From the NCBI RefSeq assembly GCF_022919835.1, contig NZ_CP095074.1, positions 3,822,001 through 3,886,000 on the forward strand: DNA of 64,000 bases, written 5' to 3'. A model generated the notes under the pieces. That model saw nothing but the letters and a program-made list of their open reading frames with translations, searched no databases and was not told the origin of the DNA. This document shows, one piece after another, positions 24,718 to 32,488 of this stretch; position 1 is the stretch's first letter; each line of letters starts with the position of its first letter. The translations under genes were made by a program, and so were the position numbers. Origin of the DNA: Halobacillus shinanisalinarum. GTDB lineage: Bacteria > Bacillota > Bacilli > Bacillales > Halobacillaceae.

Positions 24718-25260
24718 ATTACTGATGAACAATTGATTAAAAAAATATTAGCAGGAAACCAGCAAGCAGCGCGAGTCATTATTGAACGGTATAAAGCCCA
24801 TGTTTTTAAAGTGGCTTATAGTGTTATCCGTGACCGTGAAAAAGCTGAAGATATTGCGCAAGAGACATTTATTAAGATGATGGATGCCCTCCCTTCCTAC
24901 CGCGGACCCGGATTTAAAACATGGCTAAGTAAAATTGCTTTTAGAAAAGCAATTGATGAGCAAAGGAAGGATAAGCGAAGGCCAGAGGACCCTGTTTCAC
25001 TGGACTTTGACAGGGCGTCTTTTTATGACGAAAGCATTGAGCAGTACGTAATAGCAAAAGAGAAGCAGAAGAGCATCCGGGTAGCCATCGAGGCGCTTCC
25101 TAAAAACTACCGTGATGTCGTTAAAGCCTATTACATAGATGAACAAAGTTACCAAGAGATCGGTAAACGCTTTGACTTGGCGGAGAAAACAGTGGAAATG
25201 AAGTTGTATCGAGCGCGTAAGTGGATGAAGAAAAATTGGCGGGAGGAGGATTTTACATGA
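24718..25260 (+). CDS. ECF-type RNA polymerase sigma factor
   Basis: This group-IV sigma factor has sigma-2 residues ~10-80 (RDREKAEDIAQETFIKMMDA and PSYRGPGFKTWLSKIAFRKA) and sigma-4 residues ~115-170 (ALPKNYRDVVKAYYIDEQSY, then an HTH ending KLYRARKWMKK). The start is odd: GAGGAGGGGCGG is ideally spaced (~7 nt) from an ATT at 24718 that would give ITDEQLIKKILAGN. No ATG, GTG or TTG lies between that and the preceding in-frame TAA (24688). The next candidate, TTG at 24733, has no SD. It overlaps the anti-sigma start as ATGA. Confidence 0.88.
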   Translation: MTDEQLIKKILAGNQQAARVIIERYKAHVFKVAYSVIRDREKAEDIAQETFIKMMDALPSYRGPGFKTWLSKIAFRKAIDEQRKDKRRPEDPVSLDFDRASFYDESIEQYVIAKEKQKSIRVAIEALPKNYRDVVKAYYIDEQSYQEIGKRFDLAEKTVEMKLYRARKWMKKNWREEDFT

Positions 25261-25670
25261 AACATGTAGCACAGGAAGTTCTTCAAATGTATCTTGCAAA
25301 CGAACTTAGCGATGGCGAGCGAATCGAGGTGGAGGATCACCTGGACGAATGTGAGCATTGTTTTCATAGATATATGACAAGCCTTCACTTATTTGACCCC
25401 GACTTTTTGATGTCTCCCTCCTTTACTGAGGACACAATGAATGAGATTCGTAAAAAAACCCCTGCACAAGGGAAGCAGAATAAAACATTTATCCATTATG
25501 CGATTGCCGCAGGGTTGACGATTGTCTTGATGGGAAGCGGTGTATTTCAGTATGTTTTTACAGTGTTTGACGAAGAACAATTTCACAACGGACCATCCAT
25601 TACCGAGAAAATGATGGAAGGAACGGACCGTTGGATGACAGAAACTGAAAGGGGAATGGGTAATGAATAA
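25257..25670 (+). CDS. Zinc-finger anti-sigma factor
   Basis: This membrane anti-sigma factor presumably sequesters the sigma factor encoded just upstream. The N-terminal zf-HC2 domain shows His-x-x-x-Cys-x-x-Cys as HLDECEHCFHRY (residues ~27-40). One transmembrane helix (HYAIAAGLTIVLMGSGVFQY) lies near residues 80-100, and a ~35-residue outer tail follows, so the signal is probably sensed outside. The ATG has GGGAGGAGG and overlaps the sigma stop. It also overlaps the next gene by 8 nt. Length is 137 residues. Confidence 0.88.
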   Translation: MKHVAQEVLQMYLANELSDGERIEVEDHLDECEHCFHRYMTSLHLFDPDFLMSPSFTEDTMNEIRKKTPAQGKQNKTFIHYAIAAGLTIVLMGSGVFQYVFTVFDEEQFHNGPSITEKMMEGTDRWMTETERGMGNE

Positions 25671-26760
25671 ATCGCCAATTTTAGCTTTTTTCTTAGCTTT
25701 TATACCTGGTTTTGGACATATGTATTTGGGTAGGGCTGTCCGAGGGATATTGTACCCGCTTATTTTTTTCGCAGCTCTCGGACTGGGCTTTATAGTGTTT
25801 GTTTTCGAACCATACAATGATCCTGCGATCTTGTTCCTGCTTGCGTTAGCTTTTTTAGTTTGGGGAGCAAATATGCTTGATATTACACTTACACTTTTGC
25901 ATAGAAATAAGCATACAGGAGGGAAGGAGGCAACATCATTAACGGCTACAGTACAAGCAGGCAATTCAATTCAGAATGAGCGCTTTTTTACCATTCTTTT
26001 ATCCTTCCTTCCGGGTGTGGGGCATTTCCAGCTCGGATTAAAACAAAGGGGGCTTACGTTCTTAGCGATTTATTTAGGTGCTGGGATGATGATTATCTTC
26101 GTCACTTTTCTTACGAGTCAAGCAGGATTCCTATTATTTCTCCCAGCTCTGTTAATCATTTGGGTTTATAACTTGTTTGATGTCATTCAATCGTTAAATA
26201 AAAAGCAGGCTGGATATGAATTAGAGGATCGTCCGCTTATGGATGACTGGAACGAGCTGCGTAAGGCAGGGCATAGAAACAATATGTTAACCATCGTATT
26301 AGCGATTTTTCCAGGTGCAGGTCATTTATATCTTGGTTTACAAAAACGTGGGATTCAGCTGATGGTATTCTTTTTATTATCCATCTATATTTTAGATGTT
26401 CTCAGGTTATCAGTCTTTCTGTTTTTAATTCCGATTATTTGGTTTTTTAGTTTTTTTGATGCTCTTCAACAAATGAACCGTGTGCAGCAAGGAGAAGTGA
26501 ATGATCAACCCATTGTGAAAAATTTCCTTCAACAAAAACGGAAGCTTGGAGCTGTATTACTTGTTTTAGGAGGGTATTATTTTGCGGATTCTGTCTTATT
26601 GCCGGCTTTTGCTGATCAAATAAGCAGGGTATTTCATATAGATATCTGGTATTACTATCAACGATATTTTCAGGTGGGATTAGTCAGCTTATTGCTTATG
26701 GGTGGGGGACTTTATCTTCTAACAAGCAAACGTTCGAAGGAGAATGTTGAGGAAGTGTAA
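25663..26760 (+). CDS. Membrane protein with three internal repeats, ECF operon
   Basis: This 365-residue integral membrane protein is built from three homologous ~100-residue units. Each begins with a variant of FxPGxGHxxLGxxxRGI (residues ~9, ~114 and ~212: IPGFGHMYLGRAVRGI, LPGVGHFQLGLKQRGL, FPGAGHLYLGLQKRGI). Two hydrophobic helices and an F-D-Q/ND pattern follow in each unit. The motif resembles TM2-type membrane domains. The C-terminal ~90 residues add two more helices. It is translationally coupled to the anti-sigma gene. It may be a target or a sensor part of the envelope stress response; the function is unknown. Confidence 0.75.
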   Translation: MNKSPILAFFLAFIPGFGHMYLGRAVRGILYPLIFFAALGLGFIVFVFEPYNDPAILFLLALAFLVWGANMLDITLTLLHRNKHTGGKEATSLTATVQAGNSIQNERFFTILLSFLPGVGHFQLGLKQRGLTFLAIYLGAGMMIIFVTFLTSQAGFLLFLPALLIIWVYNLFDVIQSLNKKQAGYELEDRPLMDDWNELRKAGHRNNMLTIVLAIFPGAGHLYLGLQKRGIQLMVFFLLSIYILDVLRLSVFLFLIPIIWFFSFFDALQQMNRVQQGEVNDQPIVKNFLQQKRKLGAVLLVLGGYYFADSVLLPAFADQISRVFHIDIWYYYQRYFQVGLVSLLLMGGGLYLLTSKRSKENVEEV

Positions 26761-26782
26761 ACAAAAAAGTGACTATTTTAAA

Positions 26783-26893
26783 AATATATGCCCGATTTAA
26801 ATGAGGTATTTGCGTATTTAACTTGTTTTATGCATGATTTCAAGTGATATATGCACGATTTAAGGCCATATATGCGTATTTGTATAAATACGC
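26783..26893. repeat. Five imperfect 21-bp tandem units
   Basis: Units related to TATGCRYGATTTAA begin near 26787, 26809, 26829, 26850 and 26871, spaced 20-22 bp, i.e. about two helical turns. The last flows into GTATTTGTATAAATAC, a small palindrome. They lie between the ECF operon and the GGDEF-EAL gene and are non-coding. Confidence 0.7.
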
Positions 26894-26985
26894 CCCTTCA
26901 GCGGCAGGTTCTCATTGTAGTAGTCTTTTTTCCTGTATTGTATAATGTATACTTAGAATAAGAACGTTAGCGGAGGCTAAAAGCG

Positions 26986-29138
26986 ATGCTGAATTCCAGC
27001 CAGAAGGTAATACAGCTCTTAAACGTGTTAGAAGAGCAACAAAAGTTGACACCATCCTCCCGTCAAGTTATAGAGGAGATCAAGTCCATTATTCAGAACA
27101 GCGATATTTTACAAAAAGCAGTGCCATCGCTCATAGTAGATGAGCAAGGTTTGATCCAAGAAATGAGCGATGCTTTTTGTCACTTCACACAAAAAAGCCG
27201 AACCGAATTAATAGGTTCTTCTCTACTTTCTCTACTGGTCAAGGATAAAAGTGGAATAGTAAGAGGGGACTTTCCTGTATTTAAAGGAGAAGGGACTTGG
27301 CGAGAGGAACTATGTTTTAAGACATCCTGTGGGGAAGAACGGTGGCTCAAGACGACGAGTGTAGCAATGCCCCATTTCGTTAATGAAAATGTAGTATTCA
27401 TACTTGGTCAGGAAGTAACGGATTCAAAGCTGCCTTATTCATTTGATTATGAACAAGATGATTACACGAGAACGATCAACGCGTTAATTAACTTAGTGTT
27501 TAAAGTAAGGTATAATCCATCTTTAAAAGACTTCTTCTTCGTAATGTTTGAGGGTAAGCTTGCCCGTGAAATCGAGCTGACTACTGATTACGTACAAGAT
27601 AAAAGTCTTGATGAGCTATTTGGTGAAAAACAAGCAGCCTTTTATCGAAATCAGTATGGTCAGGCTTTTAAAGGAAAATCTGTCTCCTATAAAAATACAT
27701 ACAAAAATCGAATTTTCTATACAACTTTGTCCCCAGTAGAAATTGAAGGAGAGATTGTCGAAGTTATAGGGAGTGCGGTGGAAATAACGATGTATGAAAA
27801 TGCAGAATCCCGTATCCGTCATATGGCTTATCATGACCCATTAACAGATCTTCCTAACCGGCGTAAGCTTCAAACAGACCTTGAGCAATATATTGATCTG
27901 TCTAAGCAAACAGAACCGATGACGATCATGTCTTGTGACTTAGATCGGTTCAAGTATGTCAATGATGCAATGGGACATGTTGCGGGAGATCAAGTGATTA
28001 AAATGATGACCGAAAGAATTCGCTCGTGCTTAGACGATGATGCGATCTTGTATCGTCTTGGTGGAGATGAATTTGTCATAGCTATCAGAAACGGGCCAGG
28101 CACTTATAAAACAAACCAGATCGGTGAGAAGATCTTAGAACAAGTCTGCAGGCCAATTGACTTAATGGGAAAAAAAGTTTTTATAACGATGAGTATTGGT
28201 GTGTCCACATATCCAAATGATGGGGGTACATCACAGGAATTGATGGGTAAAGCTGATATTGCGGTGCATTATTGCAAAATGAGGGCAGGAACAGTATTCT
28301 TTTTTATACGAAAGGAATGAACCGTTCTTACAACCAACTGGTTTCTCTTGAAGGAGACTTACGTGAGGCTATTAGTAAAGACCAACTTAGCCTGCATTAT
28401 CAGCCTAAGGTAGACGTGGAGTCTGGGTATATCAACGGCCTGGAAGCACTGGTGAGGTGGAAACACCCAGCGAAGGGAGTTATTTCTCCTAATGAATTCA
28501 TCCCATTAGCGGAAGAAACGGGTTTGATAACACGGATTGATGAATGGGTCCTTTACGAAGCTTGCCGACAGAATCAGGAATGGATCGAGTTAGGCTATGC
28601 ACCTGAACGAATAGCAGTAAATGTATCCGCAAGTGAAATTCAAAAAGATGATTTTGCCTATAAAGTTCAGCGGATCCTTGCGATTACAGGATTAGCCCCA
28701 GAATATTTAGAGATAGAAGTGACAGAAAATAGCGTGATGCAGCACACCGAAGATTGTATACGAACGATGCAGTATTTAAAGTCAATGGGTGTGTCGCTTG
28801 CGATTGATGATTTTGGGACAGGTTATTCTTCATTAAGTTATTTAAGGCAGTTTCCTATTCACTATCTAAAAATAGATCAAACATTTACGAAAGATGTCCT
28901 TACAGATCCTAGTGATGCAGAAATTGTTAAAGCTATGATCAGGCTTGCTGATGCTTTCAAATTAGGAGTGGTAGCTGAAGGAGTGGAGAGTGAAGAAGTC
29001 CTTGCCTTTTTAAAAGAGAACCAATGCCAATTTTATCAGGGCTACTATTTTAGCCGGCCGCTTCCTCCAGAAGAAATCGTGCACCTGTTAACGAAACAAT
29101 CTGTATATAAACCAAAAGAAAACCCGCGATCCAGTTAA
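26986..29138 (+). pseudogene. PAS-GGDEF-EAL cyclic-di-GMP protein split by a one-base frameshift
   Basis: The first frame (26986-28320) has two PAS-like domains (residues ~45-140 and ~155-280) and a GGDEF diguanylate cyclase domain with RLGGDEF intact. It is cut after MGKADIAVHY. The second frame (28272-29138) resumes with NEGRNSILFYTKGMN and holds a full EAL phosphodiesterase domain (LEALVRWKHP, DDFGTGYSSLSYLRQF, KIDQTF). Restoring one A in the AAAA run at 28276-28279 gives a continuous ~717-residue protein. No RxxD I-site precedes GGDEF. Separate translation of both halves is possible but unsupported by an SD. Confidence 0.85.
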
Positions 29139-29160
29139 TCATTGGATGGCGGGTTTTTAT
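29119..29160. terminator. Terminator between convergent genes
   Basis: AAACCCGCGATCCA pairs with TGGATGGCGGGTTT and is followed by TTATGG. It serves the GGDEF-EAL gene. Confidence 0.8.
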
Positions 29161-29167
29161 GGAAATA

Positions 29168-30544
29168 CTATGCAGATTCACGTGCTCGCTTTTTTTCCGC
29201 TTTCTCTTGTTTGGCTACTTTTAAGAACTTTTTCGTTTCAGCAGCTACAACTCCGGACAGAAGTAAGAGTCCAATTAAATTCGGGAAGGCCATTAAACCG
29301 TTTGCTACGTCAGCAAATAACCAAACAGTGTCGAGCTGGGCAATTGCCCCGACGAGAACAAAGAGAACAAAAACAATCTTGTAAGCATTAATTCCCCGTC
29401 CCCCTGTTAAGTATCCAAAACATTTCTCACCATAGTAGGACCAACCTACAATGGTGGAGAAGGCAAAGAAGACTAGACCAAGAGTAACGACGTATGCACC
29501 AATGTCGCCTAGGAACATTCCAAAGGAAGCAGAAGTTAAATCGGCTCCATCTAGTCCACCGCCATATTGACCGGCCATGACAATCGTTAACCCAGTTATA
29601 CTGCAAACAACAATGGTATCAATGAAAACCTGTGTCATAGAGACGAGTGCCTGGCGTCCAGGGTAATCCGTCCGTGCTGCAGCGGCAGCAATAGGAGCGG
29701 AACCTAGACCAGCTTCGTTTGAGAATACACCACGGGCCACGCCATAACGAATAGCCGTCCCAAGTAACCCACCACCAACTGCACTTGCAGTGAAGGCATC
29801 TGTAAAAATTGTTCCAAAGGCTTGCGGTACTTGTTCAAGATTCAAGAAAATAATGATTAGACCACCAATAATATAAAAGACAGCCATGATTGGTACGAAG
29901 AACGCTGTCACTCTTCCGATACTCTTAATACCGCCTAAAAGGACAAGCCCAGCAAATAAAGTAAGGATTATTCCAGTCACCCAAGTCGGGACATTGAAAG
30001 TTGTTTCCATAACATCTGAAACCGAATTGGATTGCACCATGTTACCTATACCAAAGGCAGCGAGGGCACCAAATAATGCAAAACAAACACCCAGCCATTT
30101 GGCTTTTAGTCCGCGTTCAAGATAGTACATCGGGCCGCCGGACATTTGACCATTTTTATCTGTTACACGATATTTTACAGCAAGGATGGCTTCCGCATAC
30201 TTGGTCGCCATACCGAATACCGCTGTGATCCACATCCAAAATACGGCACCAGGACCGCCTAAAACAACGGCTGTTGCTACCCCAGCGATGTTACCTGTCC
30301 CAATGGTAGCGGCTAGCGCCGTAGTTAAAGCCTGGTAGTGTGAGATATCGCCCTTTTCCTTTTCCTGAGGCTTGCTTGGTTTAAAAGCAAGCTTTAAAGC
30401 GTATGGAAGTGTTTTAAATTGCAGGAAGCCCAGGCGTAACGTTAAGTAAATCCCAGTCCCAACAAGAAGAATTAGTAAAACCGGTCCCCAAACAACGCCA
30501 CTGGCCCAAGATAAAAAATTATAAATAACTCCTCGGTCTTCCAT
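29168..30544 (-). CDS. Sodium:alanine/glycine symporter (AGCS family)
   Basis: This ~458-residue polytopic membrane protein (about 10-11 helices) couples Na+ to alanine or glycine uptake. Family signatures are GDISHYQALTTALAATIGTG and NIAGVATAV near residue 75-100, GGPMYYLERGL near residue 135, and NEAGLGSAPIAAAAA near residue 285. The C-terminal tail is Lys/Glu-rich. I take the ATG at 30544 (AGGGGG upstream) rather than the frame's first codon at 30616. It is close to B. subtilis AlsT/YrbD-type proteins; the exact substrate is not resolved. Confidence 0.9.
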   Translation of the reverse strand: MEDRGVIYNFLSWASGVVWGPVLLILLVGTGIYLTLRLGFLQFKTLPYALKLAFKPSKPQEKEKGDISHYQALTTALAATIGTGNIAGVATAVVLGGPGAVFWMWITAVFGMATKYAEAILAVKYRVTDKNGQMSGGPMYYLERGLKAKWLGVCFALFGALAAFGIGNMVQSNSVSDVMETTFNVPTWVTGIILTLFAGLVLLGGIKSIGRVTAFFVPIMAVFYIIGGLIIIFLNLEQVPQAFGTIFTDAFTASAVGGGLLGTAIRYGVARGVFSNEAGLGSAPIAAAAARTDYPGRQALVSMTQVFIDTIVVCSITGLTIVMAGQYGGGLDGADLTSASFGMFLGDIGAYVVTLGLVFFAFSTIVGWSYYGEKCFGYLTGGRGINAYKIVFVLFVLVGAIAQLDTVWLFADVANGLMAFPNLIGLLLLSGVVAAETKKFLKVAKQEKAEKKRARESA

Positions 30545-30770
30545 GTGATTCCCCCTAACTAGTTTTAAAAACTTGTCTATATGTAAAATATTCCGAAAAT
30601 TCTCGTAAAATGTCAAGCTATTTTAAAAATGTTTGTATGAATGAATTGGATATCGTGCCAAAGTTATGGGAAAATAACCTTTGAAAGCCATTAGAGGTAA
30701 AGGTGAAAAATTTAATTTTTTTCGATATAATTTCTATTAGATGAAATAATAAAGATGGGGGAACCTTTAG

Positions 30771-31250
30771 ATGATTCATGTATTATTTGTTTGTCTTGGC
30801 AACATTTGCCGCTCTCCTATGGCTGAAGCCATTTTTCGAGATCTTATTAAAGAAGAAAACTTAGGAAACCACATTTCAGTTGATTCCGCTGGGATTGGCC
30901 ATTGGCATGTAGGGGCTGCTCCCCACGAAGGAACACGTGCAATCCTAGATAAGAACAGGATTTCATTCGAAGGTATGCTTGCTAGGCAAGTGGATTCTTC
31001 TGATTGGGATCGTTTTGATTACATTATTGCGATGGATCAAAAAAACATGAATGATTTGCAAGCAATAAGAGAGAAAAATGGTGTAACCGTTAAAAAGTTT
31101 ATGGATTATGCTTTAGATGCAGATGAAACAGATGTACCCGATCCCTATTTTACAGGGAATTTCGACCAAGTTTATCAATTAGTCACCGAAGGCTGTCTAG
31201 GTCTTCTGAATGAAATTAAACGAAACCATAAATTTAAGGAGGAAATATAA
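30771..31250 (+). CDS. yfkJ: Low-molecular-weight protein-tyrosine phosphatase
   Basis: This cytoplasmic LMW phosphatase dephosphorylates protein tyrosine (or arginine) residues. The P-loop CLGNICRS (C-x5-R-S) lies at residues 8-15, and the general acid Asp lies in DVPDPYF near residue 125. Length (159 aa) is typical. It matches YfkJ; B. subtilis yfkJ is also followed by yfkI and yfkH as here. The SD is GGGG and the stop overlaps the next ATG. Confidence 0.92.
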   Translation: MIHVLFVCLGNICRSPMAEAIFRDLIKEENLGNHISVDSAGIGHWHVGAAPHEGTRAILDKNRISFEGMLARQVDSSDWDRFDYIIAMDQKNMNDLQAIREKNGVTVKKFMDYALDADETDVPDPYFTGNFDQVYQLVTEGCLGLLNEIKRNHKFKEEI

Positions 31251-31579
31251 TGACACAGCATAAGTTATGTAAAGGTATGTTTATAGGAGCGCTTGTAGGG
31301 GGGGCTATCATGCTTTTTGATAAAGGGACACGTCGCTATGTTACGAGTAAGACACGCAGAGCAGGTGCTTCATGCAAAAAATTTGCTGCACATCCATCTG
31401 AAGCGGTTCACTCGTTACGCATGAATTATGAATCATTAGCACACTGTATAACTAATGGTATTGACGATGTTTTAATGATTTTAAATAAAGCAGAGGAAGC
31501 TCTTCACAAGCTTAGTGACATCGAAAAAGATGTAAGTAAACAGCTTGAAGCAGTGGATGATCCTAAGAAGGCTTCCTAG
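31250..31579 (+). CDS. YtxH-like small protein (YfkI position)
   Basis: This 109-residue protein has an N-terminal hydrophobic segment (GMFIGALVGGAIMLFD) followed by basic and helical sequence, as in YtxH-type general-stress proteins. A C-terminal helix (KAEEALHKLSDIEKDVSKQL) could form a coiled coil. Its ATG overlaps the phosphatase stop (TAATG). Position between a YfkJ and a YfkH homologue suggests it is the YfkI counterpart. Function is unknown. Confidence 0.75.
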   Translation: MTQHKLCKGMFIGALVGGAIMLFDKGTRRYVTSKTRRAGASCKKFAAHPSEAVHSLRMNYESLAHCITNGIDDVLMILNKAEEALHKLSDIEKDVSKQLEAVDDPKKAS

Positions 31580-31603
31580 TGATTTAAAAGGGGAGAGGGC
31601 GAT

Positions 31604-32428
31604 TTGAGCAAGGTAATATGGTTTGGCAAGGAGCTGTTTACGCGGATTGGGGAAGATGATGTTCCCGGGATGGCAGCTCAACTTGCCTACTTCTTTTTAC
31701 TTTCTTTGTTTCCATTGATGATTTTTCTTATTACGTTATTAGGCTATATGAAGATAGATGAACAGCGAGTGCTCGACTTCATAGGAACATATGCCCCTCC
31801 AGAAACATATGAAATGATCTCTAAAAATGTCACTGAATTGCTTAACCAAGGAAGTGGAGGTCTACTATCTATTGGGATACTTGGTACCCTTTGGGCAGCT
31901 TCAAATGGGGTTAAGGGGCTAATGCGTGCCTTGAATCGTGCACATAACGTTGAAGAAAGCCGCTCTTTCATTGTGGGCAGACTTACCGCCATCGTGCTGA
32001 CAGTTGCGATGGTCTTAGTGATTGCGATTGCGTTCTTACTCCCAGTCTTAGGTAATGCCATTGGAACGTATGTTTTTTCTTTACTTGGATTATCGGATAG
32101 CTTCATTGCTTTATGGAGCGCCTTTAGATGGGTCATTTCTTCTGTGATCTTCTTTATTGTCCTTTCCTTTTTATATATAATGGCCCCAAATAAAACCCTT
32201 AGGATCAATGAAATTGCGATCGGCGCTATTTTTGCAACAGTGGGATGGCAATTGGTATCCTTACTGTTTTCTTACTATGTAAGCAGCCTAGGCAATTATT
32301 CAGCTACTTATGGCAGCTTGGGCGGTGTAATTGTTCTTATGATATGGTTTTTTCTATCAGGGTTGGTCATAATTTTGGGTGGAGAAATTAATGCTGTAGT
32401 GTTAAAAAATCGAGAATTGAATAGCTAA
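31604..32428 (+). CDS. yfkH: YihY/BrkB family membrane protein
   Basis: This 274-residue protein of the YihY (formerly ribonuclease BN) family has about six membrane helices. Signatures include DVPGMAAQLAYFFLLSLFPL near residue 18 and the late GSLGGVIVLMIWFFLSGLVI. The activity is not established; the RNase BN label was an error. TTG start with GGGGAGAGGG. It ends the yfkJIH-like unit. Polar motif KGLMRALNRAHNVEE is typical. Confidence 0.88.
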   Translation: MSKVIWFGKELFTRIGEDDVPGMAAQLAYFFLLSLFPLMIFLITLLGYMKIDEQRVLDFIGTYAPPETYEMISKNVTELLNQGSGGLLSIGILGTLWAASNGVKGLMRALNRAHNVEESRSFIVGRLTAIVLTVAMVLVIAIAFLLPVLGNAIGTYVFSLLGLSDSFIALWSAFRWVISSVIFFIVLSFLYIMAPNKTLRINEIAIGAIFATVGWQLVSLLFSYYVSSLGNYSATYGSLGGVIVLMIWFFLSGLVIILGGEINAVVLKNRELNS

Positions 32429-32435
32429 ACGTAAG

Positions 32436-32470
32436 AGGCAGCCCCTGTTAAGGATTAGGCTGCCTTTTAC
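32436..32470. terminator. Terminator between convergent genes
   Basis: AGGCAGCC pairs with GGCTGCCT across a 14-nt loop and is followed by TTTTAC. Confidence 0.75.
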
Positions 32471-32488
32471 TGTTTCTTGTAAATTCAC

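Noticed and set aside
25389..25964. 191-codon minus-strand frame opposite the anti-sigma and membrane-protein genes
   Set aside because: It lies antisense to two well-supported genes and has no recognisable domain.
26783..26893. CRISPR array
   Set aside because: The units are only ~14 bp, imperfect, and lack 25-40 bp spacers; no cas genes are present.
31744..32208. 154-codon minus-strand frame
   Set aside because: It is antisense to the YihY/BrkB gene and lacks an SD and any family similarity.
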